Counted from the stretch's first letter, positions 1-9,807 are shown. The stretch: 64,000 nucleotides of DNA from Clostridium sp. AM58-1XD (GCF_003464085.1 NZ_QSDR01000004.1:124001-188000); one strand, 5' to 3'. Numbers and translations: made by a program. Notes: generated from the sequence alone by a model not told the origin.

Positions 1-863
1 TTCTGTAAGGCATATCCCAGAAAGGAACCGGTCGTAGCTCCTGCTCCCGGCAGAAATCCTATAAAAGTTCCCAAAAATCCCGACCGCAAAACCGGAGGAA
101 GAATTCGTTTCATCTCTTTGGCCGAAAGGAGGCTTCCCCTCAATGTAAGATTTTTCGCCATGGAATCATCTGCTTTTTTACTCCTGTCTGCAACCGCCAG
201 ATCAAAAACCTGAGCCATCCCTACGAATCCGATTACAAGGGGGATAAAATTAATCCCTCCCAAAAGGTATTCATTTCCGAAATCGTACCGGATTGTGCCG
301 GATACAATGTCAATTCCCATGGTGGCGATCATAATCCCAATACAGGTAGAAACAATCCCTTTTAGGGGATTTTCCCCTACCAGCCAGCTGATCGAAGTCA
401 TGGCTACAAGCATCATGGCAGACATCTCGGAAGGGCCGAAATTCAAACCGAACTTCGCCAGCGCCGGTCCGATAAATACCAGGATTACCATACCGATCAA
501 ACCGCCCATAAAAGAAGCCATATTGGCCGCAAACAACGCCTTTCCCGGATAACCCTTCCTGGCCAGAGGATATCCGTCCAGAGCCGTCATGACCGCCGGG
601 GCGTCACCCGGAATGTTAATCAATATAGCACTGAACGCTCCGCCGAACATATTGGCATAGTAAATTGCTCCCAGCATAATAATGGCCGTGACCGGATTGA
701 ATTTAAATGTCAGCGGAAGCAGCAGGGCGCATCCGGCCAGGGAACCGATTCCTGGCATAGCCCCAACGATCAGGCCGAGTACCGCTCCTAACAGCGCGGC
801 TCCAATATTATTCGCCTGAAGCGCCACGCCAAATCCCTGAAACAGTAACGTTAAAGAATCCAT
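1..863 (-). CDS. tctA: Tripartite tricarboxylate transporter large permease TctA (C-terminus beyond window)
   Basis: Large membrane subunit of a tripartite tricarboxylate-type carboxylate uptake system. The reading frame opens at ATG 863 after GAGGAGGT and stays open to base 1, about 287 codons of the usual ~500. It starts MDSLTLLFQGFGVAL and carries the family's glycine-rich signature GAMPGIGSLAG near residue 36, INIPGDAPAVMTALDGYPLA near residue 80, and a second GFLPGAGATTGS near residue 275. It lies just downstream of tctB and is probably co-transcribed from the sigma-54 promoter at 3147-3161. A periplasmic-type binding protein (TctC) is not in the window and may lie to the left. The substrate cannot be told from sequence. 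Confidence 0.9.
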   Translation of the reverse strand, partial: MDSLTLLFQGFGVALQANNIGAALLGAVLGLIVGAMPGIGSLAGCALLLPLTFKFNPVTAIIMLGAIYYANMFGGAFSAILINIPGDAPAVMTALDGYPLARKGYPGKALFAANMASFMGGLIGMVILVFIGPALAKFGLNFGPSEMSAMMLVAMTSISWLVGENPLKGIVSTCIGIMIATMGIDIVSGTIRYDFGNEYLLGGINFIPLVIGFVGMAQVFDLAVADRSKKADDSMAKNLTLRGSLLSAKEMKRILPPVLRSGFLGTFIGFLPGAGATTGSFLGYALQ

Positions 864-879
864 TGATACCACCTCCTCG

Positions 880-1326
880 TTATATCATTTCAAATAATAG
901 TCCTTCCGGAAACGGAACCTTCAGCCACACTGCGAATGTTCCGTAGACGATGGCCGTCATCACAACTGTGGCAATTATGATCGTCTTTACCGGCATCCGC
1001 TCAATCAAAGCCAGCCAGCCGATATAAAAAATCAGCAGTACGGGAAGCAGACCGACCAGCCATGTTCCGGCCAGAACGAAGCAGATCCCGGCTATCACAT
1101 AAATGGCCTGTTTTTCAAATACAGGAGCCTCTTCTTTAAAACTCTGCCTGATCGTAAAAATGCTGGCACAGGCCAGTACTACGGCGACAACAACCGGAAA
1201 AAAACCTGACAGCGGGCCGTCTCCCTCTTTCCAAAGTCCGTATTTGCTGATTCCAAGATATATCCACACAATTGCCATCGCCAACGTAGCAATTCCCATC
1301 CAGAAACGGCAGCTTATTTTTTTCAT
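880..1326 (-). CDS. tctB: Tripartite tricarboxylate transporter small permease TctB
   Basis: A 148-residue membrane protein with four predicted hydrophobic segments, roughly residues 8-27, 40-58, 72-102 and 113-133, matching the TctB family in length and topology. TctB is the small membrane subunit that works with TctA. Its ATG overlaps the stop codon of the upstream alpha-glucosidase (ATGA at 1323-1326), which implies translational coupling and places all three genes in one operon. The coupling to a sugar hydrolase is unusual for this transporter. Confidence 0.85.
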   Translation of the reverse strand: MKKISCRFWMGIATLAMAIVWIYLGISKYGLWKEGDGPLSGFFPVVVAVVLACASIFTIRQSFKEEAPVFEKQAIYVIAGICFVLAGTWLVGLLPVLLIFYIGWLALIERMPVKTIIIATVVMTAIVYGTFAVWLKVPFPEGLLFEMI

Positions 1327-3059
1327 CCCTTCTCCTCCTGATTCTTCCAGTAATATACTCTCGCTTCATAGGGCCTTAACAAAATCTTCTCCTCCCGGCA
1401 GACGGCGGGATAATTGGATATCAGTATCTCCGCTTCATCCAGAAGTCTTCCTGTCCTGTTCTCTAATTCCGGCGTCTTATCCTTAAAATTCAGAACAACA
1501 AGAAGTTTCTGCCCCTGATAATTTCTTTCATACACAAAGACCTCTTCGCTCTCCGCTTCATACTCCTTAAAGTCTCCATATACAATGATCTTGTATTCTT
1601 TGCGCAGGCGTATCAGTTTTTGATAGTACCTCAGTACGGAGCCGGAATCCCGCATCTCGTCCTCCGCATTGATTTCCCTATAATTAGGATTCACCGATAA
1701 CCATGGCGTTCCCTCTGAAAAGCCTGCGTTTTTTCTGCTGTTCCACTGCATCGGAGTTCTGGCGTTATCTCTCCCTCTATAATAGATTCTCCTCATAATC
1801 TCTTCCGGTTGAAAACCTTTTTCCGTCATGTCCCTGTAAAGGTTTAGTATCTGTATATCCTTGTAATATGTAATATCCGGAAATTTCACATTCGTCATCC
1901 CCAGTTCTTCGCCCTGATAGATATAAGGCGTTCCCTGAAGGGTGTGGATCATGGTCGCCAGCATTTTTGCGCTTTCATCGTGATAGACGCCGTCATTTCC
2001 AAACCGCGACACGCTCCTTGGCTGATCATGGTTGGACAGATATAGGCTGTTCCATCCTTTTCCGTAGATGTCTTTCTGCCATTTTACTATGATTGACTTA
2101 AACTTTTTTAAATCCCAGGGGACAATGTCCCACTTATTTCTCTTGCCGCTGTCCACATTCACATGTTCAAACTGAAATACCATATTCAGTTCTCCCCTGT
2201 CCTCTCCGACGTACTCCAAAGCCATCTGCGGCGTAACATTGGGAGTTTCCCCTACAGTCATAATATCATAGTGTGACAGGACTTCCCGGTTTAATTCTTT
2301 CAGGTAATCATGTACCTTTGGACCATTCATATAGTAATCATGACCCCGCACCAGCCCTTCTGCATCCGGTACGCTGGGAAATCCGGGAACCTTGGAGATA
2401 AAGTTTATCGTATCCATCCGAAAGCCGTCAATCTTTTTATCCAGCCAGTATCTGGCAATTTCCATGACTTCTTTCCTCACATCAGGATTCTCCCAGTTCA
2501 AATCTGGCTGTTTTGTAGAAAAAATATGAAGATAATACTGCCCCGATGCTTCGTCATACTCCCATGCGCTTCCGGAAAAATGAGACTCCCAGTTATTGGG
2601 CAGGGTCCCCGGAATCCCGTCCTTCCAAATATAGTAATCCCTGAAAGGGCTGTCCCTTGAGCTTCTCGCCTCTGCAAACCAGGGATGTTCGTCAGACGTG
2701 TGGTTTACTACCAGGTCCATAATTAATTTTATCGACCGCTTATGAGCCTCGTCAATAAGACGCTCCAAATCTTCCAGGGTTCCAAATTCCTTCATAATCT
2801 GCCGGTAATCACTGATATCATAACCGTTGTCGGCGTTGGGAGACTGATACACGGGAGACAGCCAGATTACGTCGATACCCAGCTCTTTCAGATAATCCAG
2901 CTTTGAAATGATTCCCGGTATGTCTCCTATACCGTCTCCATTGCTATCCATAAAGCTTCTGGGATAAATCTGATATACAACCGATTCTTTCCACCAGGCC
3001 CTCTTTAATTCTTTATTTTCCTTTTGTCTATTCAACTCAAGCACCTCATACCTTATCAT
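1323..3059 (-). CDS. malL: GH13 alpha-glucosidase (maltase / oligo-1,6-glucosidase type)
   Basis: Cytoplasmic alpha-glucosidase of 578 residues, hydrolysing short alpha-glucosides. GH13 regions are all visible: MDLVVNHTSDEHPWF (region I), DGFRMDT with nucleophile Asp216, VGETPNV with acid/base Glu271, and LSNHDQPR with Asp345. The residue after the nucleophile is Thr; in yeast maltase/isomaltase work Thr here goes with alpha-1,4 and Val with alpha-1,6 preference, so maltase-like activity is inferred. The start is uncertain: ATG 3059 has no good Shine-Dalgarno, and TTG 3035 follows GAGGTG. First gene of a predicted malL-tctB-tctA operon behind a sigma-54 promoter. No signal peptide. Confidence 0.9.
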   Translation of the reverse strand: MIRYEVLELNRQKENKELKRAWWKESVVYQIYPRSFMDSNGDGIGDIPGIISKLDYLKELGIDVIWLSPVYQSPNADNGYDISDYRQIMKEFGTLEDLERLIDEAHKRSIKLIMDLVVNHTSDEHPWFAEARSSRDSPFRDYYIWKDGIPGTLPNNWESHFSGSAWEYDEASGQYYLHIFSTKQPDLNWENPDVRKEVMEIARYWLDKKIDGFRMDTINFISKVPGFPSVPDAEGLVRGHDYYMNGPKVHDYLKELNREVLSHYDIMTVGETPNVTPQMALEYVGEDRGELNMVFQFEHVNVDSGKRNKWDIVPWDLKKFKSIIVKWQKDIYGKGWNSLYLSNHDQPRSVSRFGNDGVYHDESAKMLATMIHTLQGTPYIYQGEELGMTNVKFPDITYYKDIQILNLYRDMTEKGFQPEEIMRRIYYRGRDNARTPMQWNSRKNAGFSEGTPWLSVNPNYREINAEDEMRDSGSVLRYYQKLIRLRKEYKIIVYGDFKEYEAESEEVFVYERNYQGQKLLVVLNFKDKTPELENRTGRLLDEAEILISNYPAVCREEKILLRPYEARVYYWKNQEEKG

Positions 3060-3146
3060 TATTTTATAATTATCATAAGATACCGCAATCCGCCGGTATC
3101 ATGAAGTCATAAATCCGTTGACCTCAACACTATAACATTTAATAAA

Positions 3147-3161
3147 GCAAATCCTGTGCCA
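3147..3161 (-). promoter_or_regulatory. Sigma-54 (-24/-12) promoter of malL-tctBA
   Basis: On the minus strand the sequence reads TGGCACAGGATTTGC, an exact TGGCAC-N5-TTGC sigma-54 promoter, about 88 bases upstream of the first malL start candidate. The neighbouring gene encodes a sigma-54 activator, which makes a functional pair likely. An inverted repeat at 3227-3243 (CTTTAT-5-ATAAAG) sits about 100 bases upstream of the expected start of transcription, a normal distance for an activator site. Confidence 0.8.
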
Positions 3162-3239
3162 ATTTGTCATAATTTATTTAAAAACAGTTTTTGCATATTA
3201 AAATCACAGTTTTTTAGACGCAAATGCTTTATTTTCCAT

Positions 3240-3294
3240 AAAGTAAAAGGCTGAGACTTTCCGCGCAGCAAGGTAATTACGGATCATCTCAGCC
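3240..3294 (-). terminator. Terminator-like hairpin with 30-nt loop after the sigma-54 regulator
   Basis: GGCTGAGA (3249-3256) pairs with TCTCAGCC (3287-3294) across a loop of exactly 30 bases; on the minus strand TTTTACTTT follows. It ends the regulator transcript. The long loop and the TTTTACTTT tail are shared with other intergenic hairpins in the window. Confidence 0.6.
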
Positions 3295-3392
3295 TATTAT
3301 TTTACTTTTGTCTTATTTCGAACTCAATTTTGTTTTATTTTTGTTTTACATTTGTGTCATTTCTGTTTTGATTTTGTTTTGCAGTGAATTAT

Positions 3393-5317
3393 TTATGTCT
3401 TGCCTTGGCTTTCCTTCAGTTTTCTCCAAAGTGTGCTTCTGCTCATGCCGAGAGCTTTTGCCAGCTCCGCCTTTGTTTTTTTCTTTTGCACTATCATTGC
3501 GATTGCCTGCTCCTCCTCAGTCAGGTTTTCGCCATGGATACCCGTTACTGCCGCCGGCTTCTCCTTTGTATCATTTCCGTCATGTATTTCACCATCCACC
3601 GGGCTTAAAGTCTCGAACAAACGCCCCATCACATGCTCTGTATCGAGGCCGTCAATTTCCCGTCCGCCGCCCAGCACGCAAAGGCGTTCGCATATATTCC
3701 TGAGTTGTCTGATATTGCCCGGCCAGGAGTAGTCTTCCAGTTTCTTTAATGCCTCTCTGCCAAGTACTGTTTTTCCTGATTCATCTGATTTCGTGATAAA
3801 GTTCTCTGCCAACATTCGAATATCCTGCTTCCTCTCTCGCAGAGGCGGAATCTGAAGGTTCAGTATATCCAGTCTGTAATACAGGTCTTCCCTGAACTCA
3901 CCTGACCTGGCCCTATCCTGAAGATTGACGTTTGTGGCCGCAATAATCCTCACGTCAATGGGAATCATCCTGTCGTCTCCGATTCTTCTGACTTCTTTTT
4001 CCTGAAGCACCCGAAGAAGCTTGGCCTGCAGGGGCAGCGGCAGCTCTCCGATTTCATCCATAAACAGCGTGCCCTTGTGAGCCAGTTCAAACAGCCCCGT
4101 CTTTCCCCCCTTTGCCGCTCCTGTAAAGGCGCCGTCCACATATCCAAACAATTCGCTCTCAATCAGGTTTTCAGAAATTGCCGCGCAATTAAATGCCACA
4201 AAAGGCTGCTGGAAACGATTGCTGTAATTATGTATACTCTGAGCGAACAATTCCTTTCCCGTCCCGCTCTCCCCGGTAATCAGGACATCGCTCTCCGTCA
4301 GCGCAAATTTTTTGGCATAATGAATCGTTTTAAGAAGCGCTTCGCTTGTTCCGATAATGTCGGAAAAATTGTATTTTGCTACCAGCCCTTTGCTGTTTAA
4401 TTTTTTTCTGACGCTGATCTCGGTATTCTGAATCCTGTCTACATACTGAAATGTAATAATCGATCCTTCCTGGCTGCCGTCTACCATAAAAGGCTTTTTA
4501 CTTACCAATATCTGCCTTTTTCCCTGTTTAACGATCAGTTCTTCGTTTTTAGATGAAGGGTTTTCCAATACTGCAGGAGGCAGAAAATCAGCCGCTTTCA
4601 TTCCCAGTACATTGTTTCTTTGAACGTGGAACATCTTTGCACATATTTCATTCATGGCGTACACGCCCCATTGAGAGTCCACAGCTATAATACCGCCTTC
4701 TATCGATTCCACCATTGTATTGACCAGCTCATTTCTGCGCTTTTCATGTTTCATGGCTTCTACCGCAATCAGAGCTTCCCCGATGGCAAGTTTTACGGCC
4801 TCCTCCCCTGTCTGAAGGCGCATAAAGGGAAATTGATCCCTCTGGCAAAACGCAGAACCGTCATTCCTCCGATGATCGCGTCGCACGCCTTATCCCTTCG
4901 CAGTTTTTCATACATTTCCTCTACTTCTTTATCGCTCGTAATCGAAACTCTTACGATATCCACGTGGAAAATATCGCTGATAAAACGGATGTCCGAATAG
5001 ATATTTTCAGCTAAAAACAGCCCGATCCGCTTCGGGTGGTATGTTTCTACGCACCTTTGCACTACTTTCATCAGGTCGTAACCGGTAACGCCTATGGATA
5101 TCACCTGGAAATGCCGCTGTTTTTCTTTCAGGAGATGGTAGCCCAGCCCTCTGGCTATTACAATATCCGCATCCCAATTTTCGCTGCTCTTTACAATTTC
5201 CCCTTTTACGTGGATGACATCGAATGAAACGTCCGCAGGATAATTGATTCCGGATATAATATTTTGTATGGAAGGAATTGACTCCGTATAAGGAGCAACA
5301 AACAGTATTTTAATCAT
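3393..5317 (-). CDS. PrpR-type sigma-54-dependent transcriptional activator (frameshifted in this sequence)
   Basis: Activator of sigma-54 promoters, probably of the adjacent malL-tctBA operon. Residues ~1-175 are a PrpR_N sensory domain (MIKILFVAPYTESIPSIQN), then a PAS-like region, an AAA+ domain with Walker A GESGTGKE, an intact GAFTGA sigma-54 contact loop, Walker B TLFMDEIGELP, and a C-terminal Fis-type helix-turn-helix (KAELAKALGMSRSTLWRKL). The frame breaks near 4815: the N-terminal frame ends in GINFPL and the next resumes at FMRLQTGEEAV. Restoring one C in the CCC run gives a continuous 641-residue protein, so a sequence error is more likely than a pseudogene. The ligand is unknown. 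Confidence 0.85.
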
Positions 5318-5456
5318 TAACCTCTCTGCCTTCTCTCATTGATATTTTACATACGGATTGTTCCGTTCTGCCCTGATCTTAAATATACCTTATATCAAAA
5401 GGCGTGGCAATCCTTGATATATATTCCGCAATATGTTCCGCCGACAGATGCAAAAC

Positions 5457-5489
5457 GGCAGAGATGAGGAAATCCTCCATGTCCCTGCC
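5457..5489 (-). terminator. Weak hairpin after rubrerythrin
   Basis: On the minus strand GGCAG...CTGCC with inner AGGA/TCCT pairs forms a compact hairpin about 30 bases after the rubrerythrin stop, followed by GTTTTGC. The T-tract is poor, so termination is only plausible. Confidence 0.35.
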
Positions 5490-5518
5490 GGCTGCTTTTA
5501 AGCTATTTTTATTTTTTC

Positions 5519-6112
5519 CTATTTTACATAGGGCGCCAGTTCCAGGCGGATAAAATATCCCTGTTCATGGCTGCACACCGGGCAGACGCCTGGAGCCCTT
5601 GTTCCCGTAAAGACGTATCCGCAGTTTAAACACATCCATCCTGTTTCCACATCGGAAACAAACAGTTTATCCTGCTCGATATAATCGGCAAACAGCTGAA
5701 AACGGTCGCCATGAACCTTTTCTATTTCAGCAATCATATGGAAGGTATTGCTGATCTGCGCGAATCCCTCCTGTCTTGCGATTTCTGAAAACTGGCTGTA
5801 AACCACATCATGCTCTTCATATTCGTTATGTCTTGCTGCCTTTAACAAATCCAGTGTCTGAGGATAAATATCCACCGGATATCCTCCGTCAATATGAATT
5901 GTCTCTCCGGCCATCTCTGAAAGGTAGTTGTAGAAAATCTCTGCATGCTCCTTCTCCTGACCTGCTGTAAACTGAAATACCGCCTCGATAACCGGAAGCT
6001 TCTCTTTCTTTGCCATAGATGCCGCAAAAGTATAACGGTTTCTCGCCTGACTTTCGCCAGCAAATGCACGCATCAGATTTTTAGCTGTCTCACTGCTTCT
6101 AAAGTCTGCCAT
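5519..6112 (-). CDS. rbr: Rubrerythrin
   Basis: Cytoplasmic non-haem diiron peroxidase that detoxifies hydrogen peroxide in anaerobes, taking electrons through its rubredoxin domain. The 197-residue protein has the ferritin-like four-helix part with AGESQARNRY (first ExxR helix), GQEKEHAEIFY and AEIEKVHGDRF, then a C-terminal rubredoxin-like domain WMCLNCGYV...APGVCPVCSH with the two CxxC iron ligands pairs. Start ATG 6112 follows GGAGGTATAAT. It stands alone, consistent with a stress gene. Length and motifs are typical, and no defect is seen. Confidence 0.95.
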   Translation of the reverse strand: MADFRSSETAKNLMRAFAGESQARNRYTFAASMAKKEKLPVIEAVFQFTAGQEKEHAEIFYNYLSEMAGETIHIDGGYPVDIYPQTLDLLKAARHNEYEEHDVVYSQFSEIARQEGFAQISNTFHMIAEIEKVHGDRFQLFADYIEQDKLFVSDVETGWMCLNCGYVFTGTRAPGVCPVCSHEQGYFIRLELAPYVK

Positions 6113-6187
6113 ATATTATACCTCCTGTATTGTATTTTCCATTCATGGTTAATGTTCCACAATACAGGGATTTTATACCAGCATTTC

Positions 6188-7617
6188 TTACTTTCTGGCT
6201 CCGTTTTCTCCTACCTCATAGCCGTCCGGAGTCGTGGTATTCTTAAGCATCGTTCCGCTCTTTCCAAGATAAAACCATTTGCCTGTGTTCTGTACCCACT
6301 GATCCTTTACCATTGCGCCATTTGTGCCGAAATAGTACCAGTCGCCGTTGGTGAACTGGCGCCATCCCGTAGCCATTACAGCATTTGCATCGAACCAGTA
6401 CTCCTCTCCTCCAATTTCCATCCACTCTCCTGCCGCCTTTGTACCGTCTTCTTTTATGTAGTAACGGTTTTCTCCTTCGACCAGCCAGCTTCCCGACTGC
6501 GCTGCTGCTGTGGGCGCGCTGCTGTTCGTTCCTTCACTTCCTGACGGATTTGGATTAGACGGACCGCCGACGGACGGCTGTCCGCCAGCAGCCAGGAGTT
6601 TATCACGGTTTGCAAAGCCGTAATCCAAAAGGGCTTTTGTATCCGCATAATGAGTTCCCTTGCTCTTCATAACAACTGCAATCAGCCTTACGCCGTCCCG
6701 TTCTACACCTGTTACAAGGGTATTGCCGGCTTTGGAAGTGTATCCCGTCTTTCCTCCGATAATTCCCGGATAATATCTGGAATCCGTAGAATAGAACATC
6801 TTATGGCCCATTGTAACTGTCCGTTCCTGATTTACCTTCTTTGTAGCAGGAATCTTATGGCTGAGCGTGGAATCAATCTTTCTCAAAGTATCGTTGGAAA
6901 ATGCAGCCCTGGCGATCAGAGCCATATCATATGGCGTCGTGTAGTGTTCCGTGCTGTTCAGTCCGTTGGGATTGACAAAATGAGTATTTTTACATCCCAG
7001 CTCTTTCGCCCTTGCATTCATTTTATCTGCAAATGCACTTACACTTCCAGATACCTTTTCCGCCAGTCCGTTTGCCACCTCATTGGCAGACTTCAGAAGC
7101 AGTGCGTAAAGACAATCGTTCACGCTCAGCACATCGCCCTCTGTCAGGTTCAGCGTTACGCTCCTGATTCCAGATTCGTTGTAGCCGATTTGGAAAAAGT
7201 AACTTTATCATCCAGACTGCAGTTTTCCACTACCAGAAGCCCTGTCATCAGCTTCGTAATGCTGGCCGGATAAAACTGCGTATTTTCATTTTTTCCATAC
7301 AAAACGGTTCCTGTAGCGGCATCCATAAGTACGGCCCCCTCCGACTGGATTGTCGGTTGAGCAACCGTTCCTGACACGCTGCCGTTCGCCGCAGTGGCGG
7401 AATCTGTCCCGGTCCCCGACGGCTGGGAAGGACTCTGATTCCCTCCGGCGGCTAAACCAGGGGCCTCTTCATCCGGCTCGTCCAGATCTTCACCGGAAGG
7501 GCCGGTGCTGTCTATAACCATACCATTACTGTCAGGTGTCGGCTGAGCATACGCTGCCGGCCCCATCGCCAGTGTCAAACACAAAGTTACTGCTGCAAGT
7601 ATCTTAAACTTTCTCAT
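6188..7617 (-). CDS. dacA: D-alanyl-D-alanine carboxypeptidase with C-terminal cell-wall-binding repeats (frameshifted)
   Basis: Extracytoplasmic penicillin-binding protein that trims the terminal D-Ala from peptidoglycan stem peptides. A signal peptide (MRKFKILAAVTLCLTLAMG) is followed by a Pro/Gly/Ser-rich linker, then the S11 motifs: SxxK in PASITKLMTG, SxN in LLKSANEVA, and KTG in GGKTGYTSKAG. The last ~100 residues hold choline-binding-type repeats (GEWMEIGGEEYWFDANAVMA, TGWRQFTNGDWYYFGTNGAM). The frame breaks near 7160 between LESGA and VTLNLTEGD; adding one G (GCGTAA to GCGGTAA) restores 476 residues. Start ATG 7617 is chosen because AGGAG lies 9 bases upstream. The long leader carries tandem hairpins. 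Confidence 0.9.
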
Positions 7618-7686
7618 CCGCAAAATCTCCTGACATTCAAATTGTTTCGTTATGTAATTCCGGCCGGGGGGCTGGCGCTTTTTTCG

Positions 7687-7855
7687 ACGGGCTGTGACCG
7701 AGGCTCCGCTTCGCTTCCCTCGGTTACGGACTATCGCTTCCCTCCACGGGCTTTGACCGAGGCTCCGCTTCGCTTCCCTCGGTCACGGACTGTCGCTTCC
7801 CTCCACGGGCTGTGACCTCAATTCCGCTTCGCTTCATTTCGGTCACGGGCTGTCG
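7687..7855. repeat. Three tandem 59-bp hairpin-forming repeats
   Basis: Units begin at 7687, 7746 and 7805, an exact 59-base spacing. The first two are nearly identical and the third is diverged. Each holds an inverted repeat, GTGACCGAGG...CCTCGGTTAC, around the shared core CTCCGCTTCGCTTC. The array lies in the predicted dacA 5' leader, next to a large cruciform. Confidence 0.85.
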
Positions 7856-7861
7856 CCCAAT

Positions 7862-7926
7862 TGGATTATGCGGGAAAGTATTTGCTTACATGCAAGCATG
7901 ACGCAAATACTTTCCCGTATAATCCA
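7862..7926. repeat. 65-nt near-perfect inverted repeat (cruciform) in the dacA leader
   Basis: Arms 7862-7885 and 7903-7926 pair over 24 positions with one G-T wobble; the 17-base loop holds a second palindrome CATGC-AA-GCATG. There is no T-tract, so it is not an ordinary terminator. It lies just downstream of the likely dacA transcription start. Confidence 0.85.
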
Positions 7927-7950
7927 GCCCGGCTCGATGCTTACGTGCAC

Positions 7951-7959
7951 ATTATACCA
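7951..7959 (-). promoter_or_regulatory. Extended -10 promoter element for dacA
   Basis: The minus strand reads TGGTATAAT, an extended -10 box (TGn-TATAAT). No good -35 at normal spacing is seen. A start near 7945 gives a leader of about 320 bases holding the cruciform and the tandem hairpins. Confidence 0.5.
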
Positions 7960-8062
7960 TAATTTTCTTTTTCTAAATACTACAACTTTCTTACATTTTT
8001 AACATTTTGATTTCACATTTGCTTTTTAATTCACTGCATTCCTGGTGTTCCCAAGGAATTCC

Positions 8063-8091
8063 TTGATGTAAATGGGAAATAATGATACAAT
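8063..8091 (+). promoter_or_regulatory. Sigma-A-type promoter of the membrane protein gene
   Basis: TTGATG, 17 bases, TACAAT, 32 bases before the ATG of the downstream gene. Confidence 0.6.
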
Positions 8092-8122
8092 AAACGTTAA
8101 TATTTGCACAGGAGGCTGCTAA

Positions 8123-9807
8123 ATGAAAAACAAAAAAATATCATCTGTCCTGCTTCGGATTCTCGTATCAGCAGTGTTGATTTTCCTGGTGTTTTATACA
8201 ACTCTGCCTGCACTGAATCTGAGGGACAGGAAATTCATCACCTTTTTGATAATCAGTATACTGATCATCCTGGTGGTCAATTTCCTCACTTATGTGAAAA
8301 ACTTTCTGGAAGGGCTCGGTCATGGCGGTATGCGGGCATCCAGAGATCCTGTTACCGGCCGCTTTACCTTTGAAAAGTCATCCGGTACGACCGATCGTGC
8401 CGCCATTGCAAAACCGATCAAATACGGACTTGCTCTGATCCTGATCCTGGCAGCATTTTCATTCATCGTTTCCCTCTTCGGAATCAAGCTGTTTAATGCT
8501 TCCCGGTACAGAGACCTGATTACGATTAGCGACGGTGATTTTACTTCGGATATTTCAGAGCTGAGCATGTCCCAGATCCCCGTGGTAGACAGAGATACGG
8601 CTTTCCGCCTGGGCAACAGGAAACTGGGTGAAATGACCGAACTGGTTTCTCAGTTTGAAATTGAAAGCAACTATACACAGATCAACTATAAAGGTTCTCC
8701 GTATCGCGTCACACCGCTGACATATGCCGATCCGATCAAATGGTTTTTTAATATGAAGAAAGGCCTTCCGGCGTACATTACGGTGGACATGGTTACTCAG
8801 GAAACAAATCTGGTGTGGCTGGAATCAGGAATGAAATACTCTCCCGGCGAATACTTTTTTCGCAATATCTACCGCTATCTTCGTTTCTCCTACCCAACCA
8901 AGATGTTCGATACGGTCTCTTTCGAAATCGACGACAACGGCGTGCCTTACTGGGTTGCACCGACCATCACTTACCGTGTCGGCTGGTGGGACGGCAAGGA
9001 TATTAACGGTGCGGTTCTCGTCAATGCAGTTACCGGAGAAAGCCAGTACTATCCGAAAGACGAGGTTCCGCAGTGGATCGACCAGCTCTATACATCAGCC
9101 TGATCATCACGCAGCTGGATGACAACGGCAAATTCCAGAACGGCTATTTCAACTCCATGTTCGGCCAGAGAAATGTGCGCCGTACCACTTACGGATACAA
9201 CTATCTTGCCATCGACGACGATGTATACCTTTATACGGGCATGTCCTCTGTGACTGCAGATCAGTCCAACATCGGCTTTGTTCTCGTCAATTTGAGAACG
9301 AAAGACACCAGGTTCTATACCGTCCCAGGTGCAACCGAATATTCTGCCATGGAATCGGCACAGGGTCAGGTGCAGCATTTAAAATATATTGCTACCTTCC
9401 CGCTCCTGCTGAACGTATCCAACCGGCCGACTTATTTCATCTCGCTGAAAGACGATGCAGGCCTTGTCAAGATGTATGCCTTCGTTGATGTTGAGCAGTA
9501 TCAGATCGTGGGCACCGGTCAGACAATTGATGAAGCAAAACGCGCTTACCGCACTACCTTGAACGTGGAAGAGGTGGAGACGGGGGAAACTTCAGATATC
9601 CAGGAAGTGAGCGGTACGCTGGATGAGATCAGAGATGTCGTCGTTTCCGGAAATACCTGTTATTATTTCACCCTTACAGGCGACACCACAGTCTACACCG
9701 CCCCTGTTACCGTAAACGAAAAGCTTCCGTTCCTGAATTCCGGCGACCATGTCAGCTTCCGTTATTCTCCTGATACTGCTCCTGCCCTTGTAGTCGAATG
9801 GAATTAA
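8123..9807 (+). CDS. Conserved membrane-anchored protein of unknown function (frameshifted)
   Basis: Function unknown. ATG 8123 follows AGGAGG. Residues ~8-30, ~40-60 and ~95-120 are hydrophobic, and the remaining ~440 residues look extracytoplasmic and mixed alpha/beta, with motifs such as WWDGKDINGAVLVNAVTG, SMFGQRNV, DDDVYLYTGMSSVT and FVLVNLRTKDTRFY. The last ~60 residues (EVSGTLDEIRDVVVSGNTCY) look like a small beta-barrel. The family resembles large conserved proteins of Firmicutes that I cannot name with certainty. The frame breaks near 9095; one C restored in TATACATC joins WIDQLYT to ISLIITQLDD and yields 561 residues. Monocistronic, with its own promoter and a terminator. Confidence 0.75.

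Noticed and set aside
4793..4886. Programmed frameshifting in the sigma-54 regulator, infB, trpA and others
   Set aside because: No slippery sequence plus structure is shared, the genes are normally unshifted, and losses fall in ordinary short runs. Sequence error explains all of them.
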